Source of the DNA: Metaphire vulgaris
Taxonomy: Eukaryota; Annelida; Clitellata; Crassiclitellata; Megascolecidae
Direction of reading: 5' to 3'
Assembly: GCA_018105865.1 (NCBI GenBank)
Contig: CM030837.1
Location: forward strand, 8,876,725-8,940,724
Length of the DNA: 64,000 bases
The notes under the pieces were generated by a model. It made no database searches. It was not told the origin of the DNA and worked only from the letters and a program-made list of their open reading frames with translations. The position numbers and the translations under genes were made by a program. Shown piece after piece: positions 34,401-42,004 of the stretch (position 1 is its first letter; each line of letters starts with the position of its first letter).

Positions 34401-37400
34401 CTTGGTGGAAAAATGCTCTACCTCAGTCAAATTCACCTCGACAGCCAGTCAGCGGGGAGGTGGTCCCGGGCGTCCACCAGATGGGTGGCATCCAAATGAG
34501 GTCAAGAATGAGTAGGTGTTATAGAAATCTATAAACCTTATGGCGGCCAGCATGCTCGTGTGCATGCCTTGGAAAAGCGTCGTTCTGGGTAGTTCGGCGA
34601 TATTTTGCGCTCGTTTCAGCGCAAAATGTGCGAGTGGTGACCTTCTCGTAATTTTCGGGAGGTCCTCAGCGCTTTTCTCGGGTGGATTCGGACGTTTTTA
34701 GTCACTGATTCGTCGCGTGTCTGGAAAGTCTGGTCCGCCATCTTGTTCTGTGATTTTTCATCGACGCGGCTTGGCAGACCTGTATCCTAGATACCCGTGC
34801 CGGAATGCTACGACTTCCGTTCTAATCGTAACCCGGAATTCAATCCTAAGTCGGATTTATCTAGTTCAGCGACGGTCTACTCACGGGAGTCCGCATCTCA
34901 GAAATTCTCCGTGTGGTCTTGCCTCGCGGACAGTTCTCAAAACATCTGCGGAATTTCAACATCTTATCCCGTGTTTTGTTCCTTTGACGTGTCTGTTGCG
35001 GACGGTCCTACAGCGGAATGCCGCTTTCTAAGGGATTCGCCACCGTGTGTGTTAGGGCGGCGATTTCCTTCGTTTCTATCAGGGCGGACTTTACGCTGTC
35101 TTAAATTGTGCGTCATTCTACGTTAGCCATCGGCATGCCAAATTATGTCAAAGCGCCTATGACTTCGGCCTTCATCGTGCGTACGGCGCTATAGAAGTCG
35201 TCGAGAAAAATACAGGTAAAGAAGAAACCTTGGCGAATAGTTTAAAGCCGGCACAAGAGCTGGCTTGTGTGACTCGGCGACCGTTTTTTACTCACCAACA
35301 CTTTATTACATGAAAACCTTTAAAATTAGGCATATCTACTTAATAATTATAAGATTCAATATTTACTGGTAAGAACTTCGCATCTTAATTAAATCGAATT
35401 TACATTGTACAGGAGTCAGTGTATGATTATGGTGATATGGTTTTGACTTTTGATGTCAAGTATTGTGACAACTGAGAGTTGTGACTGCAGTTTTACTCAC
35501 CACTTCTTTCGCGAAGAATAGCTTTAACGTATTCTGAATCGAACGGACAGTAGTCGAAGGCATCGCTGCCATCGTTGTCCTGGATGATTGGATCTGCTCC
35601 TTGCTCGATTAGAAATCGAATCAAAGGGATGTGAGTCTTGGCACACGCTTGGCACGCGAGCATCAGTGGCGTTATACCGGCTCTGTCCTTGAGATTAATG
35701 TCCGCACCCTTCTGAATTAGCACCCTAGTGCAGTTCAGACTGGGGTTCGTTCCCATGAAACAGTGGTGAAGAGCATTTCTGCCGTCGTCGTCGTCTAGGT
35801 CGACCCTGGCTGCGGCTCGACGCACAAGGCATGTGACGGTCGAGTATCTGCCGTTCTCTGAGGCGTACATCAGAGGCGTCTTTCCGCTCGTATCGCGAAC
35901 GTCGACATCGCAACGCAACGAAATCAACGTATCCAAGATGGCGACGCAGTCGTGCATTGCGCAGTAATGGACCTCGCTACGACCGTTGCGATCGACCGTT
36001 CCCAGAAGATCTTGAATGAACTTCGACCTCGCTATTTCCGCCGCCGCCGCTTGATTTCCGGTCACCGCAGCGACCATCAGCAGCGAAAGACCGCTTGAAT
36101 CGCTTTCAATTTGTTCTGTTCGCTGAAGAAGGTACGCAGTAGCGGCAACACTTCCAGACTCAACTGCGTAGAAGAGGGCGCAACGATGACGAGCATCCAT
36201 TCGACCGACCTCAACTCCCAGAACTTCCACCAGATACTTAATCAGCGCCATCTGTCGACTATCCGAAGACAGCTTCGAAGCACGCATCAACAGAGTACAT
36301 CCGGTCAAGTCAGAGTCGGCTTCCGACCTGTAGAGGGCTCTGAAGCGCGTCAGGGAGTCAAGGTCTCCCTGTTCGACGAAGTGGTGAAAGGCGGTGCGGC
36401 CCTTAGTGTCCCGGCTGCAGAGAGCGCTGCCGAGGTCGGTCGCTCGGTCGAGGATTACGGCGACGACGTCGTCGAAGCCGAGTTCCATGCCGACGGAAAC
36501 GACGCTCAGTCCATTCGCCGCCGTCGCCGCCGTCACCGTCGTCGCCGCCGAAGAAGAGAGACTCAGTCGCCGGTCGAGGAGAGCCCTGACGACCGCCACA
36601 CGACGGGATCTGACCGCGTAGAAGAGAGCGTTCTCGCCTTTATTATCCACCGAATGGATATCTAATCCAATAGACTGCGCATGCGCCAAAAGATGGTCTA
36701 CTAACTGGACACTTCCAGCTCTTGCTGCCTGCATTAAGTTCGTCTTTCCTTTTTTATCGGGTCGACATTTGATGCCCGAGTCCAGCAAATACTTCAACAA
36801 CTCCAAGCAACCACTTTCAACTCTGAAATACGCAAAAACTTCACATAAGAGGAAAAGCGACAGAAGTGGCTTAGGCCCTACAGTAGAAAAATATTGTGGA
36901 TAACTCTTTCTTTAGTCAGTGATGGGCAACTGCAGTGTTACCAAAAACATTAGTTTAACTACAACTAAATTTAAACTAGAAGTATGTAGTTAAACATTTA
37001 GTTGCAAACTAACTTTCTAAAATAGTTAACTAAACTAAAAAAATATAGTTACAATTTTTGCAACTAAAATTTACAACTATTTCTCAGGTATCAGGTAGGT
37101 GTTCATGAAAATATAGAAGACAGGGGCTTCTATCCCTATTTAAGGCGGGCGCAGCGTGCGCCCGGAAAAAAGTGTGGGGGGGAAATATTTTGCTTTCAAC
37201 ACTGTTATATAAACTATTAATAAGCTAAATGATGCTACTAATCTGAACTGAACCGAGACTGATATGGATTCAAACAGGGGCGTCATTTGGGGCAGGGGGC
37301 CGTGGCCCCAAGGAAATGAAAAAAATTGTAATGTATTAATGTGCAAAAAATCTCAAAAATTGCCGAAAATTTTCCAAAAAATATCAAAACATTGCAAAAT

Positions 37401-39321
37401 TGCCAAAATTGCCCCCAAAATTGCCCCGAATTTCCCAAAATTTTGCAAAAATTTGCAAAAAAGCCTAAAATTTGCAAAAAATGCCAAAATTTGCCAACAA
37501 ATTATCTCGCCCCCTTTAGAAAAGTGTAAAATACGCTACTGGATTCAAAATAACACTGCATGACCGTAACGTAATCAATGGTACATGATAGCTATGCCTA
37601 ACACAAAGAATAAACATCTGAATATAATACTAAGTCTACAAGGGAGAAAATTAGCAGGGGGAATTTGTAATTTGAGGGGGGAATTTGTATTTTTTGGGAG
37701 GGGGGAATTGAGCCCGGCTGTAAGGGGGGGATAGAAGCCGCTGATAGAAGATGCTTGCAACATGAACATATCAATCAATGAGCCATTGAATGCATTATTC
37801 ATTGTCAATTTAATATTTAAGTCTTAGTCTAGACTGCGGGAACACAAGTTTGTCAAATTTGGTTGGAAAAATGACCCAGAAAGGAATAGATTAAAAAGAT
37901 AAATTCGGGACACAAACTAACAAATTTTTGTTAAACTATTTAGTTACTAACTAAAATTTTTCAGCTAAACTATCATTTTAACTAAACTATATTTAATTAA
38001 GCTATGAAGATAACTACAAAAATTAAGTTAAACTTTTAGTTAATAACTAATTATTAGTTAACTATTTGCCCATCACTGGTTATCAGATAGAAGAGTTACT
38101 AATGCAATGAAAATGTTTAAAGTTATTTTAATTAAATAAGTGACTTAATGGTTGCTACTTGTTCTAGGCCTAATGGGAATCGGTCTCGTAACGCCAAGTA
38201 GGCGTTACGAGACCGATTCCCATTAGGCCTAGAACACTGAAGTCAAGCAGCGCTGGGCGTGGCTTGATACTTGAATGGGTGACTGCTTAGGCATGGGTTG
38301 AATCAAAGAGTCTAAAACTATGCTTTTTGACTTGTGAAGACTGAAGCAAAGACAGAGATACACGCGTCACTATATTCGTCTGTATGCGCAGTGGCGGCTC
38401 CACCGGGGGGACCAGGAGGGCCCGTGCCCCTCCTAATGAGAGCCTGGCCCCCCAGTGGCCCCCCTTCCAGTTGGGACCCTATACTTAATGCTACATACAT
38501 TAAACAACAAATGGTTGGCCCCCCGTGATTAAAAGTTGCCACCCCAACGGCCCCCCCACTTGCCAAATCCTAGAGCCGCCACTGTGTATGCGCGTGTGCG
38601 TACGTGTGTGCGGAGAGAGAGGGAGAGAGAAAAAAGACAGGTCAAATGCGCCACTGAGTGTGTATTTGGTTTAATGTCATCGAACTGTCTGCATCTACTT
38701 ACCCGTAGAGACGTAACTAAGGGCGGAGACACATGTCCCCGGGCGCCGAGGTGGCGGGGGCCAAAGTCGGGTACGGTAGCAAAAAAGGTAAAAAGAAGCA
38801 TGAATATAGCTATTACGACTTTTTTGCTTATCAGGATTTTCCTGAACTTAAGGGGGCTCCATCAGTATGTTTTGTCCCCGGGCGCCGGACACCCTTGCTA
38901 AGGGTAAGCCTCTGTTTACCCGTAGAATAGGACGTTTCTGCCTTCGTTGTCCGTTTGTTCCAGCTTCAATCCGAGTGACTCCGCATTGACCGTCAAATAC
39001 TTGACTATATCAAGATGTCCGTTCAGTGATGCTTGCATGTACACGGTTCTGTTGCAGTTGTCTGTATCGATGCTGCAGCCAGCCTCCACCAGCCGTCGAA
39101 AGATGTCAGAATTTCCAACTGAGGAGGCGTAGAAGAGGACGTTGCTGCCTCGCTTGTCTCGCACCTGCAAATCGAGGCCAAGTTTACTAGCATTGCTGAC
39201 TAGGTAATCAACGAAATCTAATCGGTTACGGTTGACTGCTTCCATGAGAACCGTTGAACCGTTGACCGTCGTACAGATGGTTGATCCTTGCTTCAACAGA
39301 AACCTAAATCCATCCATTTGT
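23309..39321 (-). CDS. Ankyrin-repeat protein with C-terminal CARD-like domain (3 exons, 5' end missing)
   Basis: Minus-strand exons are 39321-38920, 36822-35501 and 23610-23309 (TAA stop). They join in phase: gg|a gives FYGVESG, and g|ga gives RERSGVSAL. Acceptors are TTTCAG, TTTCAG and CTCCAG. Donors are GTAAAC and GTGAGT. Exons 1-2 encode about 15-16 ankyrin repeats in eight ~68-residue pairs, with recurring GKT.LM.A, YLL...LGLD and G.NALFYAVESG motifs. The last exon encodes about 99 residues patterned like a CARD: EREVLWSFQEKLSED, LRGLIKERIFTKT, RMRKLIDILCTRGDSAFRSFCLVL. CARDs mediate homotypic assembly in apoptotic and innate immune signalling, and ankyrin arrays bind partners, so an adaptor or sensor role is inferred. 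Exon 1 starts in mid-codon, so an upstream exon lies above 39321 and was not found. A serine/alanine/threonine tract at 36480-36560 comes from a GCC-type repeat. I recognise no named orthologue. Confidence 0.82.
24025..24602. mobile_element. PIF/Harbinger-like MITE (GGGGTCGTCC ends), copy B
   Basis: GGGGTCGTCCATAAATGACA...TCATTTGTGGACGAGCCC is flanked by TTA (24022-24024) and TTG (24603-24605), a one-base-off TSD. The interior holds repeated TGACAAGCAAAAAA segments and a GC-rich block (24368-24570) starting CAGGGCGGCC, possibly another inserted MITE whose right end I could not place. It lies in the last intron of the ankyrin-CARD gene. Confidence 0.65.
24571..24879 (-). other. Unassigned minus-strand open frame in the ankyrin-CARD intron
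   Basis: A frame without an ATG runs from about 24879 and includes ITRKRILCDDFAKYDVTTLI, then GRENFSSIFNFLDSAYERTN and SGLKI. The residue mix looks protein-like for about 65 residues and then degrades into MITE sequence. It is on the same strand as the ankyrin-CARD gene, between its last two exons, so it could be an optional or relic exon. I do not recognise the family. Confidence 0.25.
25060..26593. other. Intronic stretch of the ankyrin-CARD gene
   Basis: Contains the microsatellite at 25374-25458 and several TAGGCCTA palindromes. No exon or RNA gene recognised. Confidence 0.5.
25374..25458. repeat. (GAT)n microsatellite
   Basis: Starts as AAT, passes through GAC units and ends in about 20 GAT/TGA units. 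Confidence 0.96.
26602..26856. mobile_element. 255-bp MITE with telomere-like (TTAGGG) core, copy 1
   Basis: The ends GGTGTAGCATGGTATGCGC and GCGCATACTAATGTAGACC have an exact 8-bp TSD ATAATTTC (26594-26601, 26857-26864). Each arm contains four spaced TTTGCGCACC/TGCGCACCAG units. The core is degenerate GTTAGGGTTAGGG switching to CCCTAACCC-type units past the middle. GG...CC termini with 8-bp TSDs are compatible with Merlin- or Mutator-like elements. The superfamily is undetermined. Confidence 0.88.
27100..27168. repeat. Imperfect inverted repeat (hairpin)
   Basis: GGGCGACCTCCCAGGTTAAA pairs with the inverse ending CGACCTGAGAGATCGCCC. The centre is the 23-bp palindrome AGGTCAAATTC-T-GAATTTGACCT. 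It may be a small fold-back MITE. No TSD assigned. Confidence 0.6.
27483..27630. repeat. TTCGGC-rich segment, left partner
   Basis: Repeated TTCGGCTTCGG and CCGAAT units are preceded by GGACGGGCGGTAGAGAGAG. An inverted, similar segment (29945-30100) ends near CTAACGGGCGGTCC. The pair may be arms of a ~2.6 kb element that contains the mariner and a Harbinger MITE. Confidence 0.45.
28371..29232 (-). pseudogene. mariner-family transposase remnant (DD37D)
   Basis: Reading 5' to 3' on the minus strand, the remnant begins around VSLDPQKIF and continues AAAGTRKKDITGARLLRTRP, TKSLMVSVGVSALG, and then FQQDGTPAHRA with the second catalytic Asp. Next come WPPNSPDLNPVDYKIW with the third catalytic Asp, 37 residues apart, hence DD37D, and MQERVYRTKVRDI. 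There the MITE interrupts it. On the far side the frame resumes as DIEDL, a TGA stop, QRIMQVWDEIDQG and FEHKL, up to TAG at 28371-28373. The N-terminal helix-turn-helix and the first Asp are missing. It is inactive because of deletion, insertion and a stop. Confidence 0.9.
28532..28786. mobile_element. 255-bp MITE with telomere-like core, copy 2 (inverted relative to copy 1)
   Basis: It is flanked by the exact TSD AATATCAC (28524-28531, 28787-28794) and has the same ends, arm units and length as copy 1 at 26602, in the opposite orientation. The insertion split the mariner transposase, so the MITE is younger than the mariner. Confidence 0.92.
29449..29876. mobile_element. PIF/Harbinger-like MITE, copy C
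   Basis: CGGGCCATCCATATAGTACA...GTACTATATGGACGGCCCC is flanked by TTA on both sides (29446-29448, 29877-29879). Subterminal GCGTACGTAC palindromes recur on both arms. No coding capacity. Confidence 0.72.
29945..30100. repeat. TTCGGC-rich segment, right partner
   Basis: Repeated TTCGGCTTCGG, AGCCGAAT and GACTTCGGCC units are followed by CTAACGGGCGGTCCATAG, which is a partial inverse of the sequence at the left partner near 27460. Confidence 0.45.
30147..30349. mobile_element. 203-bp MITE with (TTAGGG)-like core, second family
   Basis: The ends GGTACTTTCCCGTTATCCGG and CCGGATAACGGGAAAGTAC have a 9-bp TSD AGAATCCTA (30138-30146, 30350-30358). The core is GTTAGGGTTAGGG changing to CCTAACCCT midway. 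The termini differ from the 26602/28532 family but share GGT at the end and the telomere-like filling. Confidence 0.88.
31474..32512. mobile_element. CATAGATGTTGCAAACG element (copy 2), interrupted by a hAT MITE
   Basis: The ends CATAGATGTTGCAAACG and CGTTTGCAACATCTATG match the 15829-16594 copy along the full length and in the same orientation. TSDs are obscured because the target is an (AT)n tract. Removing the 31899-32155 insertion leaves 774 bp, close to the 766 bp of copy 1. Confidence 0.85.
31899..32155. mobile_element. hAT MITE, CAGGCACGTCGGAACG family (copy 2)
   Basis: 257 bp with CAGGCACGTCGGAACGAATT...CTTCGTACGGGCCTG ends and an exact TSD TCGCTTCG (31891-31898, 32156-32163). The paralogous unoccupied site is visible at about 16243-16260 in the sister element, where GATCGTTTCGTGTC is uninterrupted. 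Confidence 0.95.
33000..33631. mobile_element. hAT-like MITE, CAGTGTTTTAT family (copy 2), interrupted
   Basis: The ends CAGTGTTTTATATAGTCC and GTCTGGATAAAACACTG match the family at 14559. The flanks TATAGACG and CGTAGATG agree at 5 of 8 positions. A GCGTCATTT-family MITE (33130-33609) fills most of it. Confidence 0.7.
33130..33609. mobile_element. hAT MITE, CAGTAGCGTCATTT family with expanded internal tandem repeat
   Basis: CAGTAGCGTCATTTCACG...CCCCAAATGACGCCCCTG has an exact TSD CTGGAGTC (33122-33129, 33610-33617). The core (33170-33545) is a long tandem array of GCAAATTTTAG and GCAATTTGTGCAAATTGTTT units, which makes this 480-bp copy about twice as long as its relatives at 37275 (267 bp) and 62978 (230 bp). 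Confidence 0.92.
34155..34440 (+). pseudogene. CR1/L2-like LINE fragment (region before reverse transcriptase)
   Basis: The frames encode AEKINIVTNRPSQSWFSKDI, LDARQQRSRLEGTWRYSKLS, and after a frameshift RRFRKQCRYVRKLVNNVKAQ. This matches the W...L...R...R..E..WR...L........R..V..L...K..F pattern between the endonuclease and RT domains of CR1/L2 elements. It is truncated at both ends and frame-broken. Confidence 0.7.
34441..35500. other. GC-richer, non-repetitive segment of unknown nature
   Basis: About 34540-35210 is CpG-rich compared with its surroundings. It has two overlapping plus-strand frames but no recognisable protein, and a consensus-like donor (AATACAG|GTAAAG at about 35213). It could be a 5' UTR/first exon on the plus strand, a LINE 5' region or a regulatory island inside the ankyrin-CARD intron. 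The rest up to the exon at 35501 shows nothing. Confidence 0.35.
37121..37743. mobile_element. hAT MITE, CAGGGGCTTCTATCCC ends, interrupted
   Basis: CAGGGGCTTCTATCCC...GGGATAGAAGCCGCTG with an exact TSD ATAGAAGA (37113-37120, 37744-37751). It contains the 267-bp GCGTCATTT-family MITE (37275-37541). Confidence 0.92.
37275..37541. mobile_element. hAT MITE, CAGGGGCGTCATTT family (copy 2)
   Basis: 267 bp with CAGGGGCGTCATTTGGGG...AAAATACGCTACTG ends and an exact TSD GATTCAAA (37267-37274, 37542-37549). The interior is a short version of the TTTTGCAAATTTGGCAA repeat. Confidence 0.93.
38160..38236. repeat. Perfect 36-bp inverted repeat with 5-nt loop
   Basis: The arms 38160-38195 and 38201-38236 are exact reverse complements across all 36 bases, with loop AAGTA. 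Each arm contains TAGGCCTA and GGTCTCGTAACGCC (or the inverse). The right arm runs directly into a 5S-like sequence. Confidence 0.97.
38228..38302 (+). repeat. 5S rRNA-like fragment (3' two-thirds) next to the hairpin
   Basis: ACTGAAGTCAAGCAGCGCTG, then GGCTTGATACTTGAATGGGTGACT, resembles the A box to C box region of invertebrate 5S rRNA (GAAGTCAAGCAGC; GGTTAGTACTTGGATGGGAGACC) with several substitutions. The 5' third expected for 5S is replaced by the hairpin. It is a pseudogene or SINE head. Confidence 0.6.
38389..38584. mobile_element. hAT-type MITE, CAGTGGCGGCTCC family (copy 2)
   Basis: 196 bp with an exact TSD TGTATGCG (38381-38388, 38585-38592). Same ends and interior (GGGACCCTATACTTAATGC, AACAAATGG.TGGCCCCC) as 3866 and 50380. 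Confidence 0.95.
38706..38914. mobile_element. hAT-like MITE inserted at an ankyrin-exon splice donor
   Basis: The ends TAGAGACGTAACTAAGGG (plus strand) and, on the minus strand, CAGAGGCTTACCCTTAGC bound 209 bp with mirrored CCCCGGGCGCC blocks. The flanking 8-mers CTTACCCG (38698-38705) and TTTACCCG (38915-38922) agree at 7 of 8 positions. On the gene strand the duplicated target is CGGGTAA(G/A), which is the 5' splice site itself. Confidence 0.8.
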
Positions 39322-39387
39322 CTGAAACACAAAACAAGTCGAGATCACAACTCAGTCATTGCAAATAAATATGACACACACAATCTC

Positions 39388-39503
39388 TCTCACTCACTCA
39401 CTCACTCACTCACTCACTCACTCACTCACTCACTCACTCACTCACTCACTCACTCACTCACTCACTCACTCACACTCACACTCTCACTCTCTCTCTCTCT
39501 CTG
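39388..39503. repeat. (CTCA)n-(CT)n microsatellite
   Basis: About 22 tetranucleotide CTCA units end in CACA and CTCT runs. It lies immediately left of the LINE fragment at 39513. Confidence 0.96.
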
Positions 39504-39512
39504 ACTATCATA

Positions 39513-40947
39513 ATGCTGATAGCCATAGTAGAAATAAAAAGTATAGACACCCTGTATGAACTAATTAACAAGATCTACTACAACGAGACAGTGCCAGATG
39601 TCTGGACAAAAGGAATTATCAAACCAATATACAAAGGAAAAGGAGACAATGAAGTATGCAATAACTATAGAGGAATAACTCTGCTAAGTATCCCTGGAAA
39701 AGTCTTCACAAAGGTTATACAATAAAGAATCAGTAGCTACAGTATACACCCTGTAGAGAAGATAATAAGAGAACAAGCGAGAAGAGCCATTAAGACAACT
39801 GATAGAAAAAAATATACAGAGGCAAATAAGACTGCATACATAAATTTCATCGACTATAAACATGTTTTTGACTCAGTGTGTCATGAATGCTTATGGCAGG
39901 CTATGAGAAATGTTAGCATAGAAGAAAATCTAGTAGGCTTAAATTTAATACAAGCAATATACAGGAAAATGCAAATTGCAGTTACAGTTAATAAAGACCT
40001 ATCAGAATGGCTTAAGACAGAAGTCTGGAATAGACAGGGATGCGTGCCAATGATGCCATCTGATATCCATAGTAATCCTAGAAGTAATCTTTAAGATAGC
40101 AACTGAGGATCTAAACATTGGAGAGAATTGTAGTGGAGGATATACTGTATATAAAACCTAAAATGTGCAGATGTTGTAAGCCTACTCGCGGATAATGCAC
40201 GAGGGTTACAAATGCTCACAGATCAGTAAATCAAACAAGCAGGAGATTCGGACTTAGGGTTAACTCGGCAAAAGCTAAAGTCATGGCACTCAACAAAATG
40301 AGAGAGAAAATTTGCACATATCATTAATGGGAAATAGCATAGAGCAAATAAAGAATTTTTCATACATTGGATGAGAAATTACAAGTGATAGAAGGCAAGA
40401 ACAAGATATTGAAAAGAAAGCAGCAAAGGAACTACAGACAATGAGAGGACTTAGGTGCATCTGGGATGCAAAAGAAATAAAGATCAGCGCCAAAATCCAA
40501 CTATTCAACACTATCATTAAATCACAAATACTATATGAAACACGGTTCTTAAAACGAGCGGACGAAAAGACTGCTAGCGGCAGAAATGAGCTGCTCGTGA
40601 AAGATCTTGAGAGTAAGCGGACTACAAAGAATAAGAAATGAAGACATCAGAAAAAGACTGAGGATGCAAGAGACAATAATAGATAAAATCAGAAGAAGAA
40701 GACTTAGATGGTATGGACATGTAAATAGAATGAAAAACAACAGACTCTCATATGAAGCACTCTACACATACAAAGAAGGCAAGAGAGGAAGAGGAAGACT
40801 CAGGAAAAAGTGGATGGATATCATCAAAGAAGACTTTGAAAGATACCAGACGTCAGTAATCGATGGAAAGAGACTAACACTGGGAAAAGATAAATTGAGA
40901 AGTTACGTGTCTAGCTATTGCCGCTAATGAGCTGGTAGAAAGCAACT
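39513..40947 (+). pseudogene. RTE-like non-LTR retrotransposon, 5'-truncated, RT and tail region decayed
   Basis: The frames encode INKIYYNETVPDVWTKGIIK, IYKGKGDNEVCNNYRGITLL and SIPGKVFTKVI, which are RT motifs around the YRGI/LLS block. Later come YINFIDYKHVFDSVCHECLW and GLNLIQAIYRKM. A DVVSLLADNARGLQML segment stands where the (F/Y)ADD box should be. It ends with IRRRRLRWYGHVNRMKNN, GRGRLRKKWMDIIKED and a stop at 40927. Several frameshifts and stops, with loss of the catalytic ADD, make it dead. It is followed by a GAT-rich tail typical of this clade. Confidence 0.8.
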
Positions 40948-40962
40948 ATGATGATGATGATT

Positions 40963-41005
<43 letters not shown>

Positions 41006-41048
41006 CGACGACGACGATGACGACGATGATGAATGAATGAATGAATGA
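40948..41048. repeat. (GAT)n/(GAC)n/(GAAT)n tail
   Basis: A trinucleotide array directly after the RTE-like 3' end changes into GAC and then GAAT units. It is probably grown from the element's 3' tail. Confidence 0.93.
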
Positions 41049-42004
41049 AAGTGCATGCAGCAATTAGCCTATATCGGGACAATCGGGATTTTATTTGCAT
41101 CTAAATTAGTGAAGCTACTCTGATGCGTTTGAAGACGTATAGGTCTGAAGTCGAATGAAGCGTTTGCCAAGCGCAAGATCTCATTCGATCGCCAATCACA
41201 AGACCATCGACCCAAGTGATCGCTAATCTTTCGGATAATTCAGTTAAGCCGACCAGCGTTGCATGCAGCACTCGCGGCGATACAGCGCCGGCCATATCCA
41301 CTCCATATGCAGTAAATCAGCTAAGTCGCTTCAACGCCTCAAGTTGTGTGGTCGCTCATCACTAAGGCAATTGCGTTAATTAATTATTCATTTGCTTATG
41401 ACACGTAAACGAATAAGCGAAAGAGATCGACTTCAAATGAAAGCACGGATCCCGTTGGAATCAGCAAAAGCAGAAGCACGTTTCTCTAATGTAGGTCTTA
41501 GCATTCGTCTCATGCCAGTTACACGTCGATCAATTATACAGAACGAGCGCTGCACGAAGCACGTGACTTCTCTAGATCTCCATCGTGTGCTTGACTCAGA
41601 TTCCTAAGTCGAATTCTGAATTTTAGAGCAAAAACTTGCTCGTCTCGTTCCATGCGTCGTGATGTTCAATCAACTAACGAGTTCGACAGCGTTAGTCTTT
41701 TCACAATATTAATCGAAAATGCCGAAAACAACAGTCTATTTATAAAACTGGTCAGTGCGTTGCCAGAATTTTGAGGGGGAAGGGGGCTAGCGTGTCAGAT
41801 TTCTTACTCCAACCCCACACACACTTCCAAAAAACGTTCTCACTAGATTTGAGGGAATCTGGTAGGTGCACATGGTCTAGGGCAGGTTGGGGGCAGTTGC
41901 CCCCATTCCCCCCGTGGCGACGCTAATGTAACTGGTACGACCCTCTGAATCTTAAGAGCATTTCGTAGAGCGTCTGTAGTGTTCGAGCGTTAGAAACCTT
42001 CGGC
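41049..42004. other. Intergenic sequence with weak frames
   Basis: A 66-codon minus-strand frame (41301-41101, MDMAGAVSPRVLHATL...) has gene-like composition but no splice donor in the phase needed to feed the ankyrin exon at 39321 and no recognisable family. CAGTGCGTTGCCAG near 41754 and CGTGGCGACGCTAATG near 41914 look like ends of another MITE. Confidence 0.35.

Larger units (their letters stand above)
36917..38078. mobile_element. hAT-like element, CAGTGATGGGCAA ends, interrupted
   Basis: CAGTGATGGGCAACTGC...TATTTGCCCATCACTG with subterminal AGTTTAACTA/TAGTTAAACT units in inverted arrangement. The 8-bp flanks do not match. A 623-bp hAT element (37121-37743) is inserted in it. The whole stack lies in the 2.1 kb intron between ankyrin exons. 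Confidence 0.65.

Noticed and set aside
34717..35126. Two overlapping plus-strand frames of 104 and 109 codons
   Set aside because: No recognisable family, both frames equally plausible, no clear upstream or downstream exon. Kept only as an unexplained GC-richer segment.
36111..36665. 184-codon plus-strand frame
   Set aside because: It is the antisense shadow of the ankyrin exon 35501-36822. The minus frame has the conserved repeat pattern and valid splice sites.
36917..38078. 8-bp TSD for the CAGTGATGGGCAA element
   Set aside because: Flanks TCTTTAGT and GTTATCAG do not match. The element call rests on the inverted ends only.
41101..41301. Minus-strand frame MDMAGAVSPRVL as the first exon of the ankyrin-CARD gene
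   Set aside because: It has no splice donor in the phase needed to join the acceptor at 39321 and no sign of a conserved domain.
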